A stretch of 64,000 bases of DNA from Catenulispora yoronensis (GCF_039531695.1 NZ_BAAAQN010000035.1:59972-123971); one strand, 5' to 3'. Shown: positions 1-8,468, counted from the stretch's first letter. The notes: generated by a model not told the origin, from the letters alone. Numbers and translations: made by a program.

Positions 1-1
1 C

Positions 2-127
2 GGCCGGCGCTTCCGGTGGCTGATCGCGCCGCGGTCCACGGTCGTGCAGCCCGGTCCGGTGCACACCGGGCTGACCGCGGACCCCGCGGCGGTGCTGAAG
101 CGATTAGCCGAAACGGTTCTCGGCTAG
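2..127 (+). CDS. C-terminal fragment of an unidentified protein (partial, 5' cut by window edge)
   Basis: The window opens inside a plus-strand reading frame that stops at TAG 125-127. The visible 41 residues end in ADPAAVLKRLAETVLG, which looks like a normal helical C-terminus, and GC is high at third codon positions. There is not enough sequence to name a family. It is convergent with the SDR gene that ends at 169, with only 41 bp between the two stops and no clear hairpin there. I infer that it is the end of a real gene only from the frame and codon use. Confidence 0.5.
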   Translation, partial: GRRFRWLIAPRSTVVQPGPVHTGLTADPAAVLKRLAETVLG

Positions 128-168
128 GTGTGGAGTGGTGTCGTGCGGTGTCGAGCGGTGCGGTGCGG

Positions 169-1083
169 CTAGGCGTCGCGGTGTGAAGCCTGCTCCGCGG
201 CGGCTCCGCCCGGACCGGTGAGCCGCGACGACGTCTGGACGCCGCGCTTCGCGATGTCCGCGACCATCTCGCGATCGGCGCGGGCGGTCGCGCGAGCGTT
301 GGCCTTCTCCACCAACACCGGCAGCACGCCATGGATGCGTCGCAGATGATTGACCCACGACGGGACGCAGATGACGCGGCTGCGGCGCCCGATGCCGTCC
401 GCGACCGCCTGGCCGACCTTCTCCAGCGGGTAGACGCGGGACGCGGGACCCGGCGCGCTCTTGCGGAACTTGCCGAGGACCGGGTGCGCGTCGGCGCTGG
501 TGACCAGGTCCGTCTTGATCCAGGAGAAGTACGCGACCCCGACGTCCACGCCGAGGTGCTTCACCTCGGCACGCAGGCTGTCGCCGAAGGCTTCGGCGCC
601 GGCCTTGGAAGCGGTGTACGCGGCCAGTGCCGGGGCATGGATGAGCGCCGCCGCCGAGGAGACCACGAGGACGTAGCCCTTGTGCTCGATGACGTGCGGG
701 AGCGCGGTGCGGACGGTGCGCCAGACGCCGAGCAGGTTGATCTCGATGGTGCGCTCGAAGGCCGCCGGATCGATGTTCCGGACGAACCCGGTCGGGGCCA
801 CGCCGGCGTTCGCCACGACCACGTCGATCCCGCCGTAGTGCGCGACGATGCCGTCGATCGCGGCGCCGAGCTGCTCCCAGGAGGTGACATCGGCGTCCCA
901 GGCGGTGGCTTCGGGCCCGCAGGACTCCGCGGTCCTGCGCAGTTCCTCGGGCTCCAGGCCGACCAGCGCCACCTTCGCGCCGCGTCGGGCCAGACGGCGG
1001 GCGGCGTCGGCGCCGATCCCGCGTGCCGCACCGGTGATGACCACGACTTTGCCGCTGACGCCTTGCGGTCCCCAGGTTCCCAT
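169..1083 (-). CDS. SDR family NAD(P)-dependent oxidoreductase
   Basis: A classical short-chain dehydrogenase/reductase of 304 residues. The Rossmann glycine motif TGAARGIG lies at residues 17-24, the NAG motif near 92-94, and the catalytic Ser142/143, Tyr156 and Lys160 in the SSAA and YTASK segments. It should catalyse NAD(P)-linked oxidoreduction of an alcohol or ketone in the cytosol; the substrate cannot be read from sequence. The tail after the catalytic domain, about 50 residues rich in Arg and Ala, is longer than in minimal SDRs, as is common in actinobacterial members. The ATG at 1083 is preceded by an inverted repeat (1091-1122) that could be a regulator site. It is 72 bp downstream of the Ser/Thr kinase gene on the same strand, so it may have its own promoter. 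Confidence 0.93.
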   Translation of the reverse strand: MGTWGPQGVSGKVVVITGAARGIGADAARRLARRGAKVALVGLEPEELRRTAESCGPEATAWDADVTSWEQLGAAIDGIVAHYGGIDVVVANAGVAPTGFVRNIDPAAFERTIEINLLGVWRTVRTALPHVIEHKGYVLVVSSAAALIHAPALAAYTASKAGAEAFGDSLRAEVKHLGVDVGVAYFSWIKTDLVTSADAHPVLGKFRKSAPGPASRVYPLEKVGQAVADGIGRRSRVICVPSWVNHLRRIHGVLPVLVEKANARATARADREMVADIAKRGVQTSSRLTGPGGAAAEQASHRDA

Positions 1084-1090
1084 GACCGAA

Positions 1091-1122
1091 CCCTACCGCC
1101 GGTAACTTACTGAACGGTAGGG
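1091..1122. promoter_or_regulatory. Inverted repeat upstream of the SDR gene, candidate operator
   Basis: CCCTACCG (1091-1098) and CGGTAGGG (1115-1122) form a perfect 8-bp inverted repeat with a 16-bp spacer, ending 8 bp before the SDR start codon. Position and spacing suit a TetR-type operator. A role as a weak terminator for the upstream kinase gene is possible but there is no T-run. The assignment is inference. Confidence 0.4.
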
Positions 1123-1155
1123 GTCGGGTCGGGCGGCCGTCGGCGAGTCGCGGAT

Positions 1156-2940
1156 CTACAGCGAGCCGCTGACGGTCTGGCCGAAGGAGTTGAAGCAGAA
1201 CATGGGGGACGGGTAGAAAGCCGCCTTGCCGTACTGGTTGAGCGGCCGGACCTGGATGCAGGAGCTGCTGCCCGCCGGAATCTGGTACGAGTACGACGTG
1301 CCGCTGACCGACACTGTCTGGTCGGTGCCGCTGTCGACGGTGTAGTGCAGCTCGTAGCCGGTCGCGTCCCCGCGGGCCACCCACGTCACCTGGACGGTGG
1401 CGATGCCGACCCAGCCCGGGATGTTCACGGCGACCTCGCCGTGCCCGAAAGCCGCCGGCGGATTGTGGGCGGGAGGCGGGGCGGCCGTGGTGGTCGGCGG
1501 CGGAGGCGCGGGCTTGCTGGTGCTCGGCTTCGACGCCGGAGCGGTGGTCTTTGGCGCGGCCGCGGAGGAGGAGGTGGTGTGTGGCGGCTGGCTCGTCGTG
1601 GTCTGGCCGCCCGGGTTCTGCGAGGTGCCCGGCGACGTGGACGCGCCGGACGCGCCGGACGTGGGAGGCGGCGGGGCGCCCGGGCTGACCGCAGACGCCG
1701 GCGAGCCGGAGGGGGAGGGCGAGCCACTGGTGGAAGCGGAGGTGGTCAGTGGCGAACTGCCGGGAGTGGTGGCGGAGTTTTCGCTGCCGGACGGGAACGA
1801 TCCGCCGGAATCCGAGCCCGACAGCGATTCGCCGACCTTCGCTGAGGACTTGGCGTCCGGGCTTCCCTTGCCGCCGGTGCCCTCCATGACCGCGATGGCG
1901 GCCAGGACGAGCGCGACGACCGCGGCCGTCGAGACGATCGCGATCCGCTTGCCGTTCCGGGCCTTCGGGCGGAGCGCCACCGTGCCGGCGGCGGCCGTGT
2001 CGTTGACGGTGTCCGGCAGCCCGACGCCGATCGGGGGCTGCTGCCAGTCGACGCCGACCAGCGGAGCCCAGGGAGCGTCGCCGAGTTCGTCGATCAGCTG
2101 CTGCGGAGTGGGACGGTCGTCGGGTTCCTTGGCGAGGCACCGTGCGACGAGGTCGCGGAGTTCCGGGTCGTCCTCGGCGACGCCTTCCAGATCCGGCTCG
2201 TTGTTGACGACCCGGTGCAGGATCGCCAGCGGCGGCCCGTCGCCGAAGGCCAGGCGGCCGGTCGCTGCGAACACTAAGAGCGCGCCGAGCGCGAAGACGT
2301 CGGAAGGGCTTTGCACCGCTCGGCCGTCGGCCTGCTCGGGAGACATGTACGCCGGTGTGCCGAGGGTCTGACCGGTGTTTGTGAGCAGCGAGGCGTCGAT
2401 CGCCCGCGCCACGCCGAAGTCGATCACCTTCGGGCCGTCCGCGCCGAGCAGGATGTTGGACGGCTTGAGGTCGCGGTGCACGACGTCCGCCGCGTGGATC
2501 GTCTTGAGCGCGTCCGCTACTGCGGCGGCGAAGGAACGCAACCGCGCGGAGTCGAAGCAGCCGCCGCGCTCGATCGCTTCCTGCAACGTAGGGCCGGGCA
2601 CGTATTCGGTCGCCAGCCACGGCCTGGGGCCGTTGGGCTGCGAATCGTAGATCTCAGCTATATGAGGACCGTGTACGCGTTGAGCTACATCCAACTCGCG
2701 CGCGAAACGCTTAAGGAACGCGGGTACTTCGGCGAGATCGGAGCGGATCACCTTGACGGCCGCTTGGCGTCCGTCGTCGTCGGTCGCCAAGAACACGCGT
2801 CCCATGGCACCCGAACCCAACTGCGTGAGCAGCCGGTACGGCCCGACCTTCGCTGCTTCCGAAGGCTCCGCCGAATCCCCCCTGGGTTCGGTGTGATGCG
2901 TAGTCAACGTGCTGCCTCCCCTGTCCGGCACTCCGGCCAT
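1156..2940 (-). CDS. Membrane-anchored serine/threonine protein kinase with C-terminal beta-sandwich-like domain
   Basis: A Hanks-type kinase of 594 residues that phosphorylates Ser/Thr on unknown targets. The kinase domain covers roughly 33-285: glycine loop GSGAMG at 42-47, ATP-binding Lys63, HRDLKPSN at 155-162 and DFG at 174-176, all intact. One membrane segment follows at about 333-352. Next comes a Ser/Pro/Thr-rich linker of roughly 130 residues, then an extracellular domain of about 90 residues that resembles a fibronectin type III fold (WVARGDATGYELHYTVD). There are no PASTA repeats. The ATG at 2940 opens the longest frame. A TTG at 2907 preceded by GGGGAGG seven bases upstream is an equally good or better start, giving a kinase shorter by 11 residues. 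The FHA protein at 13925-14494 could read Thr-phosphorylated partners, but that link is speculative. Confidence 0.95.
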   Translation of the reverse strand: MAGVPDRGGSTLTTHHTEPRGDSAEPSEAAKVGPYRLLTQLGSGAMGRVFLATDDDGRQAAVKVIRSDLAEVPAFLKRFARELDVAQRVHGPHIAEIYDSQPNGPRPWLATEYVPGPTLQEAIERGGCFDSARLRSFAAAVADALKTIHAADVVHRDLKPSNILLGADGPKVIDFGVARAIDASLLTNTGQTLGTPAYMSPEQADGRAVQSPSDVFALGALLVFAATGRLAFGDGPPLAILHRVVNNEPDLEGVAEDDPELRDLVARCLAKEPDDRPTPQQLIDELGDAPWAPLVGVDWQQPPIGVGLPDTVNDTAAAGTVALRPKARNGKRIAIVSTAAVVALVLAAIAVMEGTGGKGSPDAKSSAKVGESLSGSDSGGSFPSGSENSATTPGSSPLTTSASTSGSPSPSGSPASAVSPGAPPPPTSGASGASTSPGTSQNPGGQTTTSQPPHTTSSSAAAPKTTAPASKPSTSKPAPPPPTTTAAPPPAHNPPAAFGHGEVAVNIPGWVGIATVQVTWVARGDATGYELHYTVDSGTDQTVSVSGTSYSYQIPAGSSSCIQVRPLNQYGKAAFYPSPMFCFNSFGQTVSGSL

Positions 2941-2973
2941 TATGCGACAGGGGATTCAATTGGTGGCCGACGC

Positions 2974-3768
2974 TCAACGCAAGCGGCGGTCCTTGAGGAC
3001 CGGAAGCGTCTCACGGGTCTGAGCCACTACCGCCGGATCCACATCCACGCGCAGCACCTCTTCCCCGGTGCCGGCCTCGGCCACCACGTTGCCCCAGGGA
3101 TCGATGACCGCGGACCGGCCTCCGAGCACGACTCCGCCGTTCGTCCCCACACAGTTCGTCGCGAACACGAACACCTGATCCTCGATAGCGCGGGCCCGCA
3201 ACAGGATCCGCCAATGTTCGATCCGCCGCTCCGGCCATGCGGAGCACATCACCAGATGCTCCATGCCCAGGTCCGTAAGGCTGCGGAACTGCTCCGGGAA
3301 ACGGAGGTCGTAGCACGTGGCCAGGCCCAGCGTGCCCCACGGCGAGGGAACCGTCACCAGGTCCTCCCCGGCCCCCATCAGCGTGGCCTCGCCTTCGCTG
3401 AAGCCGAACCGGTGGATCTTGCGGTACTGCGCCGCCACCTCGCCGGGTCCGCGGAAGACCGAGGTGTTGTACAGGGTCCCGTCCGGCGCGCTCTCCACAT
3501 AGGAACCGAAGTGCAGCCACAACTCAGGGCCGGAGCCCTCCCCCGCGCGCACCTTCTCCAACGCGGCCACCGGGCCGCTGTCTGCGATCGGTTCGGCGTG
3601 CTCGCCCCAATGCTTGTAGTCAAAGCCTCCGGCGACCCATAGCTCAGGCAGGATCACGAGCTCGGCGCCGGACGCCCGCTCGGCCTCGACCAGCTGCACC
3701 GCGCGGTCCGCGCGGTCCTCCGGCCGCTCCGAGTCGTCGACGGCCAACTGCAGAAGCGATACGCGCAT
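2974..3768 (-). CDS. Carbon-nitrogen hydrolase family protein (nitrilase/omega-amidase type)
   Basis: 264 residues, the usual length of a single-domain nitrilase-superfamily amidase. The catalytic triad is visible: Glu42 in LPELW, Lys117 in YRKIH and Cys152 in ATCYDLRFPE. The CYDLRFPE context is typical of the Nit2/omega-amidase branch, which hydrolyses 2-oxo-acid amides or deaminated glutathione, so a metabolite-repair role is the best guess. It lies 33 bp upstream of the kinase gene on the same strand and could be co-transcribed with it. Start ATG 3768. Confidence 0.92.
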   Translation of the reverse strand: MRVSLLQLAVDDSERPEDRADRAVQLVEAERASGAELVILPELWVAGGFDYKHWGEHAEPIADSGPVAALEKVRAGEGSGPELWLHFGSYVESAPDGTLYNTSVFRGPGEVAAQYRKIHRFGFSEGEATLMGAGEDLVTVPSPWGTLGLATCYDLRFPEQFRSLTDLGMEHLVMCSAWPERRIEHWRILLRARAIEDQVFVFATNCVGTNGGVVLGGRSAVIDPWGNVVAEAGTGEEVLRVDVDPAVVAQTRETLPVLKDRRLR

Positions 3769-3783
3769 AGTCCCGATCGTGCC

Positions 3784-3818
3784 AGAGGCGCGCCGGTTGT
3801 GAGAACCGGCGCGCCTCT
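3784..3818. terminator. Strong GC-rich hairpin terminator downstream of the dehydrogenase operon
   Basis: A perfect 15-bp stem, 3784-3798 paired with 3804-3818, with a five-base loop. It separates the E2 gene end (3870) from the amidase start (3768), so it probably terminates the minus-strand 2-oxoacid dehydrogenase operon. There is no U-run on the minus strand. Confidence 0.7.
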
Positions 3819-3841
3819 TTAGAGGACTCCCAGGAGAAGAT

Positions 3842-3875
3842 CCCTTAAGCGATCAGCTCCCTTAAGCGATCAGCT
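3842..3875. repeat. 17-bp perfect tandem duplication spanning the E2 stop codon
   Basis: CCCTTAAGCGATCAGCT occurs twice back to back (3842-3858 and 3859-3875). The second copy contains the TGA stop of the E2 gene (3870-3872). Confidence 0.85.
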
Positions 3876-5357
3876 CCAAGCCAGCGCGGTCAGCGGGTCG
3901 GCCAGTACCGCGCCGACGTCCCGCAGCACCTTCGACCCCAGCTCGCCGTCGACCAGGCGGTGGTCGAAGGACAGCGCGAGGGTCGTCACCTGGCGCGGCT
4001 TCACCTTGCCCTTGTGCACCCACGGCTGCTCCCGCACCGCGCCGAACGCCAGGATCGACGCCTCGCCCGGGTTCAGGATCGGCGTGCCGGTGTCCACGCC
4101 GAACACGCCGACGTTGGTGATCGTCGTCGTGCTGCCGGTCATGTCCGCCAGCGCCGTCTTGCCCTCGCGCGCCACATCCGTCAGCGCGTTCAGGGCCCGG
4201 CCCAGCTCCACCAGCGACAGCGTGTCCGCGGCCTTCACGTTCGGCACGATCAGCCCGCGCGGCGTCGCCGCCGCGATGCCCAGGGTCACGTGGTCGAAGT
4301 AGACGATCTCATTGGTCGCCTCGTCCCAGCGCGCGTTGATCTCCGGGTTCCGCGCCATCGCCACCAGCAGCGCCTTCGCCACCAGCAACAGTGGCGAGAC
4401 CCGCACGCCCCGGAAGTCCGGCAGCTCCTTGAGCCGCTGCACCAGCTTCATGGTCGGGGTGATGTCGATGGTCAGGAACTCGGTCACGTGCGGCGCGGTG
4501 AACGCCGACTGCACCATCGCCGCGGCGGTCGCCTTGCGGACGCCCTTGATCGGGACGCGGCGCTCGCCGTTGACGAACGCGGCGGCCGCGCCGACCGTGC
4601 CGACGTTGCTGGCCGCGGCGCTCGCGGGCGCCGCGCCGTTGGCGGCCGCGTGGACGTCGTCCCGGGTCACGGTGCCGTTGGGGCCGGTCGGGGCCACCAG
4701 CGTGAGGTCCACGCCGAGGTCCTTGGCCAGCTTGCGGACCGGCGGCTTGGCCAGGGCCTTGGCGCCGGGGGCCGCGGTTGCTGCGGGGGCCGAGGACGTC
4801 GTCGACGGTCCGGAGACGGCCGGAGCGGCCGCCTCGTGGGCCGCGGACTGCCCATAGTAGGCCGGGGCCGGGACGTCGTCGGCGACCGGCTCCTCCCGCA
4901 GCGAGGCGCCCATGACGTCGGCCGCCGTCGGAGTCGACGCCGCCGTCTTGCGCGGCCGGCGGCCGGTGGCGCCCGGCTTCACGCCGTAGCCGACCAGGAC
5001 CGGCTCGCGCTTGGCTTCTTCCTTCTTCGGCGCCGCCTTGGCCTCGGCCGTCGCCGCGACCCCGGCGACCACGTCGTCGCCGCCCGCCGCGCCGCCGGTG
5101 CCCGGCGTGCTCGGGTCGAGGTCGATGCCGATGATCGGGGTGCCGACGTCGACCGTCTGCCCCTCCTCCACCAGCAGCTCCACGACCTTGCCGGCCCACG
5201 GCGAGGGGAGCTCGACGGCCGCCTTCGCGGTCTCGATCTCCACCAGGATCTGGTTGGTCTTCACGATGTCGCCGACCTTGACCGACCAGGCCAGGATCTC
5301 GGCCTCGGTCAGGCCCTCGCCGACATCGGGGAGGTTGAATCTCTTGATCTCACCCAT
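3870..5357 (-). CDS. bkdC: Dihydrolipoamide acyltransferase, E2 of a 2-oxoacid dehydrogenase complex
   Basis: The E2 core enzyme moves acyl groups from E1 to CoA through a swinging lipoyl arm. Over 495 residues the domains are: N-terminal lipoyl domain (about 5-80) with the lipoylated Lys45 in the ETAKAAVE context; a long Ala/Pro-rich flexible linker; an E3-binding domain near 205-240 (VRKLAKDLGVDL, then a GTVTRDDV turn); and the C-terminal catalytic domain ending in FDHRLVDG with the HxxxDG active site. The ETAKA context and the alpha/beta E1 partners favour the branched-chain type over the single-chain E1 pyruvate complex of actinobacteria, but pyruvate cannot be excluded. It is the last gene of the operon, 18 bp after E1beta. 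No E3 gene is nearby. The stop lies inside a 17-bp tandem duplication. Confidence 0.93.
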   Translation of the reverse strand: MGEIKRFNLPDVGEGLTEAEILAWSVKVGDIVKTNQILVEIETAKAAVELPSPWAGKVVELLVEEGQTVDVGTPIIGIDLDPSTPGTGGAAGGDDVVAGVAATAEAKAAPKKEEAKREPVLVGYGVKPGATGRRPRKTAASTPTAADVMGASLREEPVADDVPAPAYYGQSAAHEAAAPAVSGPSTTSSAPAATAAPGAKALAKPPVRKLAKDLGVDLTLVAPTGPNGTVTRDDVHAAANGAAPASAAASNVGTVGAAAAFVNGERRVPIKGVRKATAAAMVQSAFTAPHVTEFLTIDITPTMKLVQRLKELPDFRGVRVSPLLLVAKALLVAMARNPEINARWDEATNEIVYFDHVTLGIAAATPRGLIVPNVKAADTLSLVELGRALNALTDVAREGKTALADMTGSTTTITNVGVFGVDTGTPILNPGEASILAFGAVREQPWVHKGKVKPRQVTTLALSFDHRLVDGELGSKVLRDVGAVLADPLTALAWS

Positions 5358-5375
5358 GCTGTGCTCCCAGATCCC

Positions 5376-6371
5376 TTAGAACGCGAAAGCGCGGTCGACG
5401 CCGTCGAGCACCCGGTCCAGGTCCGGCAGGAACTCCTCCTCGACCCGCGACGGCGGATAGGGGGTGTGCGGCGCCCCGACCCGGATGACCGGCGATTCCA
5501 GGGAGTAGAAGCACTTCTCGGTGACGCGCGCGGCGATCTCGGCGCCCATGCCGAGGAACACGGAGGCCTCGTGCACGGTGATCAGCCGACCGGTCCTGCG
5601 GACCGAGGCGTAGACCGGCTCCAGGTCCAGCGGGGACAGCGTGCGCAGGTCGATGACCTCCAGCGAGCGGCCCTCCTGCTCGGCGGCCGCGGCCGCCTCC
5701 AGGCAGGTCTTCACCATCGGGCCGTAGGCGACCAGCGTGGCGTCGGTGCCCTGGCGCAGCACGCGGGAGGCGTAGAGCGGGTGCGGGGTCGCCGAGGGGT
5801 CCAGCTCGGCCTTGTCCCAGTAGCGGCGCTTGGGCTCGAAGAACACCACCGGGTCGTCGGAGGCGATGGCCTGCTGGATCATCCAGTAGGCGTCCACGGG
5901 GTTCGACGCGGCGACCACGCGCAGTCCGGCGGTCATCGCGAAGTACGCCTCGGGGGACTCCGAGTGGTGCTCCACCGCGCCGATACCGCCGCCGAACGGG
6001 ATGCGGATGACGATCGGCATCTTGACCGTGCCCAGCGCGCGGGCGTGCATCTTGGCGACCTGGGTGACGATCTGGTCGAAGGCCGGGAAGACGAAGCCGT
6101 CGAACTGGATCTCCACCACCGGGCGGTAGCCGGACAGCGCCAGGCCGACCGCGGTGCCGACGATGCCGGACTCGGCCAGCGGGGTGTCGATGACCCGGGC
6201 GTCGCCGAAGTCCTTCTGCAGGCCGTCGGTGACCCGGAAGACGCCGCCGAGCTTGCCGATGTCCTCGCCCATCAGCAGGACCTTCGGATCGTCCTCCAAG
6301 GCCCGGCGCAGGCCCAGGTTGAGGCCCTTGGCGAGGGTGATCTGCTGTGTCTTGCTAGTCGACTCTGCCAT
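5376..6371 (-). CDS. bkdB: 2-oxoacid dehydrogenase E1 component, beta subunit
   Basis: The beta subunit of the thiamine-diphosphate E1 heterotetramer that decarboxylates branched-chain 2-oxoacids (or pyruvate). About 331 residues, normal length. Recognisable segments are MGEDIGKLGGVFRVT near the N-terminus, the FGGGIGAVEHHSESPEAYF block, and a C-terminal transketolase-C domain with VIRVGAPHTPYPP. ATG 6371 is preferred: it lies one base past the TGA of E1alpha (6373-6375) with GAGGG about 11 bases upstream. The in-frame GTG at 6383 has no room for a ribosome-binding site. The tight spacing implies translational coupling with E1alpha. Confidence 0.94.
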   Translation of the reverse strand: MAESTSKTQQITLAKGLNLGLRRALEDDPKVLLMGEDIGKLGGVFRVTDGLQKDFGDARVIDTPLAESGIVGTAVGLALSGYRPVVEIQFDGFVFPAFDQIVTQVAKMHARALGTVKMPIVIRIPFGGGIGAVEHHSESPEAYFAMTAGLRVVAASNPVDAYWMIQQAIASDDPVVFFEPKRRYWDKAELDPSATPHPLYASRVLRQGTDATLVAYGPMVKTCLEAAAAAEQEGRSLEVIDLRTLSPLDLEPVYASVRRTGRLITVHEASVFLGMGAEIAARVTEKCFYSLESPVIRVGAPHTPYPPSRVEEEFLPDLDRVLDGVDRAFAF

Positions 6372-6372
6372 C

Positions 6373-7500
6373 TCAGTGCGCACCCTCGAAAGATTCCCAG
6401 TAAGCCCCGTACTCTGCGCGTTCCTCGTCCATCAAGGGGTGCGCCTCGGCGTAGACATGGTCGAAGATCGAGACCGGCTTCGGGTCGGGCATGTTGACGC
6501 AGCGCGAGCGGATGTCCGCGGCCACGACGTCCGCCTCGTCGTCCACGCCGGTGAAGAACGCCTCGTCGGCGTGGCCGTTCTTCTCCAGGAAGGCGCGCAT
6601 GCGCTGGATCGGGTCCTTGGCGCGCCACTCCTCCAGCTCGTCGGAGCTGCGGTAGCGGGTCGGGTCGTCGGAGGTGGTGTGCGCGCCCATCCGGTAGGTG
6701 AAGGCCTCGACCAGCATCGGGCCGTTGCCGCTGCGGGCCCGCTCCAGCGCGGCCTTGGTGACCGCCAGGCAGGCCAGGACGTCGTTGCCGTCCACCCGCA
6801 CGCCGGGGAAGCCGAAGCCGGCCGCGCGCTGGTACAGCGGGACGCGGAACTGGCGCTCGTTGGGCTCGGAGATGGCCCACTGGTTGTTCTGGCAGAAGAA
6901 CACCACGGGGGCGTTGTTGACGCCGGCGAAGACGAAGGCCTCGTTGACGTCGCCCTGGGAGGAGGCTCCGTCGCCGAAGTAGGCGATCACCGCGGCCTCA
7001 CGACCGTCGCGCTGCATGCCCATCGCGTAGCCGGTGGCGTGCAGCGTCTGGGAGCCGATGACGATCGTGTAGAGATGGAAGTTCTTCTCGTTGGGGTCCC
7101 AGCCGCCGTTGTTTACGCCGCGGAACATCCCGAGCAGGTTCACCGGGTCCACGTCGCGGCACCAGGCCACGCCGTGCTCGCGGTAGGTGGGAAAGGCGTA
7201 GTCCTCGGCGGTCTGCGCCCGGCCGGAGCCGACCTGGGCGGCCTCCTGGCCCAGCAGCGGGGCCCACAGCCCGAGCTCGCCCTGGCGCTGGAGCGCCGTG
7301 CCCTCGGCGTCGATGCGGCGGACCAGGACCATGTCCCGGTACAGGCCGCGGTATTCCTCGGGCGACAGGTCGATCGAGTAATCGGGGTGCTCGACCAGAT
7401 CCCCTTCGGGTGTCAGCAGCTGCACGAGGTCCGGCGCTGACGCGGCGGCCTTCTTCTTCGCAGCGGTCTTGCCACCCGCGCCCTTGCGTGAGGTCACCAC
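6373..7500 (-). CDS. bkdA: 2-oxoacid dehydrogenase E1 component, alpha subunit
   Basis: The alpha subunit carrying the thiamine-diphosphate motif GDGASSQGDVNEAF...NNQWAIS. 375 residues, with a Lys/Ala-rich basic N-terminal tail of about 20 residues (KGAGGKTAAKKKAAAS) and then a typical E1alpha fold. The conserved phosphorylation-loop region YRMGAHTTSDDPTRYR is present. It is the first gene of the E1alpha-E1beta-E2 operon. The start is GTG at 7500 with AGAGGAGA eight bases upstream; the next codon is also GTG. The 246 bp upstream, before the TetR gene end, should hold the operon promoter. Confidence 0.94.
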   Translation of the reverse strand: MVTSRKGAGGKTAAKKKAAASAPDLVQLLTPEGDLVEHPDYSIDLSPEEYRGLYRDMVLVRRIDAEGTALQRQGELGLWAPLLGQEAAQVGSGRAQTAEDYAFPTYREHGVAWCRDVDPVNLLGMFRGVNNGGWDPNEKNFHLYTIVIGSQTLHATGYAMGMQRDGREAAVIAYFGDGASSQGDVNEAFVFAGVNNAPVVFFCQNNQWAISEPNERQFRVPLYQRAAGFGFPGVRVDGNDVLACLAVTKAALERARSGNGPMLVEAFTYRMGAHTTSDDPTRYRSSDELEEWRAKDPIQRMRAFLEKNGHADEAFFTGVDDEADVVAADIRSRCVNMPDPKPVSIFDHVYAEAHPLMDEERAEYGAYWESFEGAH

Positions 7501-7690
7501 TACATGTCTCCTCTACACGTTTCTCAGACGGACGTAACGGCGGGATCGCCGCCGCGGTCAGCGAGGTGTGAAACTGGCCGCGGGTTTCGGTCGGGGTGTG
7601 ACGTGGATCCCCCTCGGCCATGCAGAGGCCACGTTACATTGCTGCATGCGTGTGCGACGCCTACGCCAACTACGCGAATTGCCTTGAGTA

Positions 7691-7731
7691 TCGCTATGTT
7701 GCCGGTGTGCAGCCTGATGCTGCCATAGCGA
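7691..7731. promoter_or_regulatory. Inverted repeat upstream of the 2-oxoacid dehydrogenase operon, candidate regulator site
   Basis: TCGCTATG (7691-7698) and CATAGCGA (7724-7731) are a perfect 8-bp inverted repeat 25 bp apart, about 190-230 bp upstream of the E1alpha start. No convincing -35/-10 pair could be picked out of the 7501-7746 interval. The repeat could be an operator, for example for a local activator/repressor, or part of the end of the TetR transcript. Confidence 0.35.
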
Positions 7732-7746
7732 CGCATACCGTCATGA

Positions 7747-8364
7747 TCAGGGCCTCTCTGGCGGCGGGCTCGGTTTCCGGTCCTCCATCATTCCGTGGAA
7801 CAGCTCGATCAGCCCGTCGCGGATCTCCGTCCGGCTCGGTACCTCGCGGTTTCCGGCGCCGGCCACCGAGTCGAACATCAGGCCCTCGCTCCACGCGATG
7901 AACGAGCGGCTGTTGCGGTCGGGATCGGGGGTGCCGAGCGCGGCCATCAACGAGCGCGCGGGCTCGCGGAAGGTCCGTCCGGCGGTGTCGTAGATGGTGC
8001 GCAGTTCCGGGCGCCTGGTTGCCTCCAGGGCGAGTTCGAAACGCGCCAGCAACTGATCGCGGCGCACCGTGAGGGTGTCGTGGAGCTGGGTGGCCACCAG
8101 ATCGGCCGCCAGTTCCGGGCTGAGCCTCGGCAGCGCGAGCAGACCCTCCGGGTTCGCCGCGTTCTCGAAGACTTCCGCCTCCAGGCGGCACAGCCGCGCG
8201 AACGTCGTCTCCAGGAGGGCGGTGCGGGTGCGCGCGTGGTTGGAGGTGGAGCCCGGCGGCAGGCCGGCGGCCTCGTCGACGGCGCGGTGGGTGAGCCCGC
8301 GGAGCCCGCGCTCGGCGAGCAGGGCGATGGCGGTGTCGCCGATGAGGTCGGGGCGGGAGGTCAT
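7747..8364 (-). CDS. TetR/AcrR family transcriptional regulator
   Basis: 205 residues. The N-terminal helix-turn-helix (about 10-50: ERGLRGLTHRAVDEAAGLPPGSTSNHARTR) matches the TetR DNA-binding domain, followed by an all-helical ligand-binding domain. It is transcribed divergently from the FAD monooxygenase gene. The 104 bp between them hold three ACTAC-N4-GTAGT palindromes, so it very probably represses itself and the monooxygenase until a small molecule, perhaps the monooxygenase substrate, is bound. ATG 8364 has only a weak GGA upstream, so the transcript may be poorly translated. Confidence 0.93.
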   Translation of the reverse strand: MTSRPDLIGDTAIALLAERGLRGLTHRAVDEAAGLPPGSTSNHARTRTALLETTFARLCRLEAEVFENAANPEGLLALPRLSPELAADLVATQLHDTLTVRRDQLLARFELALEATRRPELRTIYDTAGRTFREPARSLMAALGTPDPDRNSRSFIAWSEGLMFDSVAGAGNREVPSRTEIRDGLIELFHGMMEDRKPSPPPERP

Positions 8365-8386
8365 GGTCCGAGCCTAACAGTTGACG

Positions 8387-8440
8387 ACTACGCCTGTAGT
8401 GGCGTAGAACTACATCCGTAGTCGGAACTACGGATGTAGT
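8387..8440. promoter_or_regulatory. Triple operator for the TetR regulator (three ACTAC-N4-GTAGT palindromes)
   Basis: Three copies of the same spaced palindrome lie in the divergent promoter: 8387-8400 (N4 GCCT), 8409-8422 (ATCC) and 8427-8440 (GGAT). The second and third are also mirror images of each other across CGGA, so 8409-8440 is one perfect 14+4+14 inverted repeat. Repeat and position fit a TetR-family operator. Which regulator binds is inferred from adjacency. Confidence 0.8.
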
Positions 8441-8468
8441 GGAGAACGTCATGAAGGTGGAGAGTGCG

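Noticed and set aside
104..2620. Long plus-strand open frame
   Set aside because: It lies antisense to the SDR and Ser/Thr kinase genes, is Arg/Gly/Ala-rich with no domain match, and its existence follows from GC-rich wobble on the other strand.
4309..5199. Minus-strand frame inside the E2 gene
   Set aside because: Shadow of the E2 frame: Arg/Gly-rich and no domain; the lipoyl and catalytic motifs are in the called frame.
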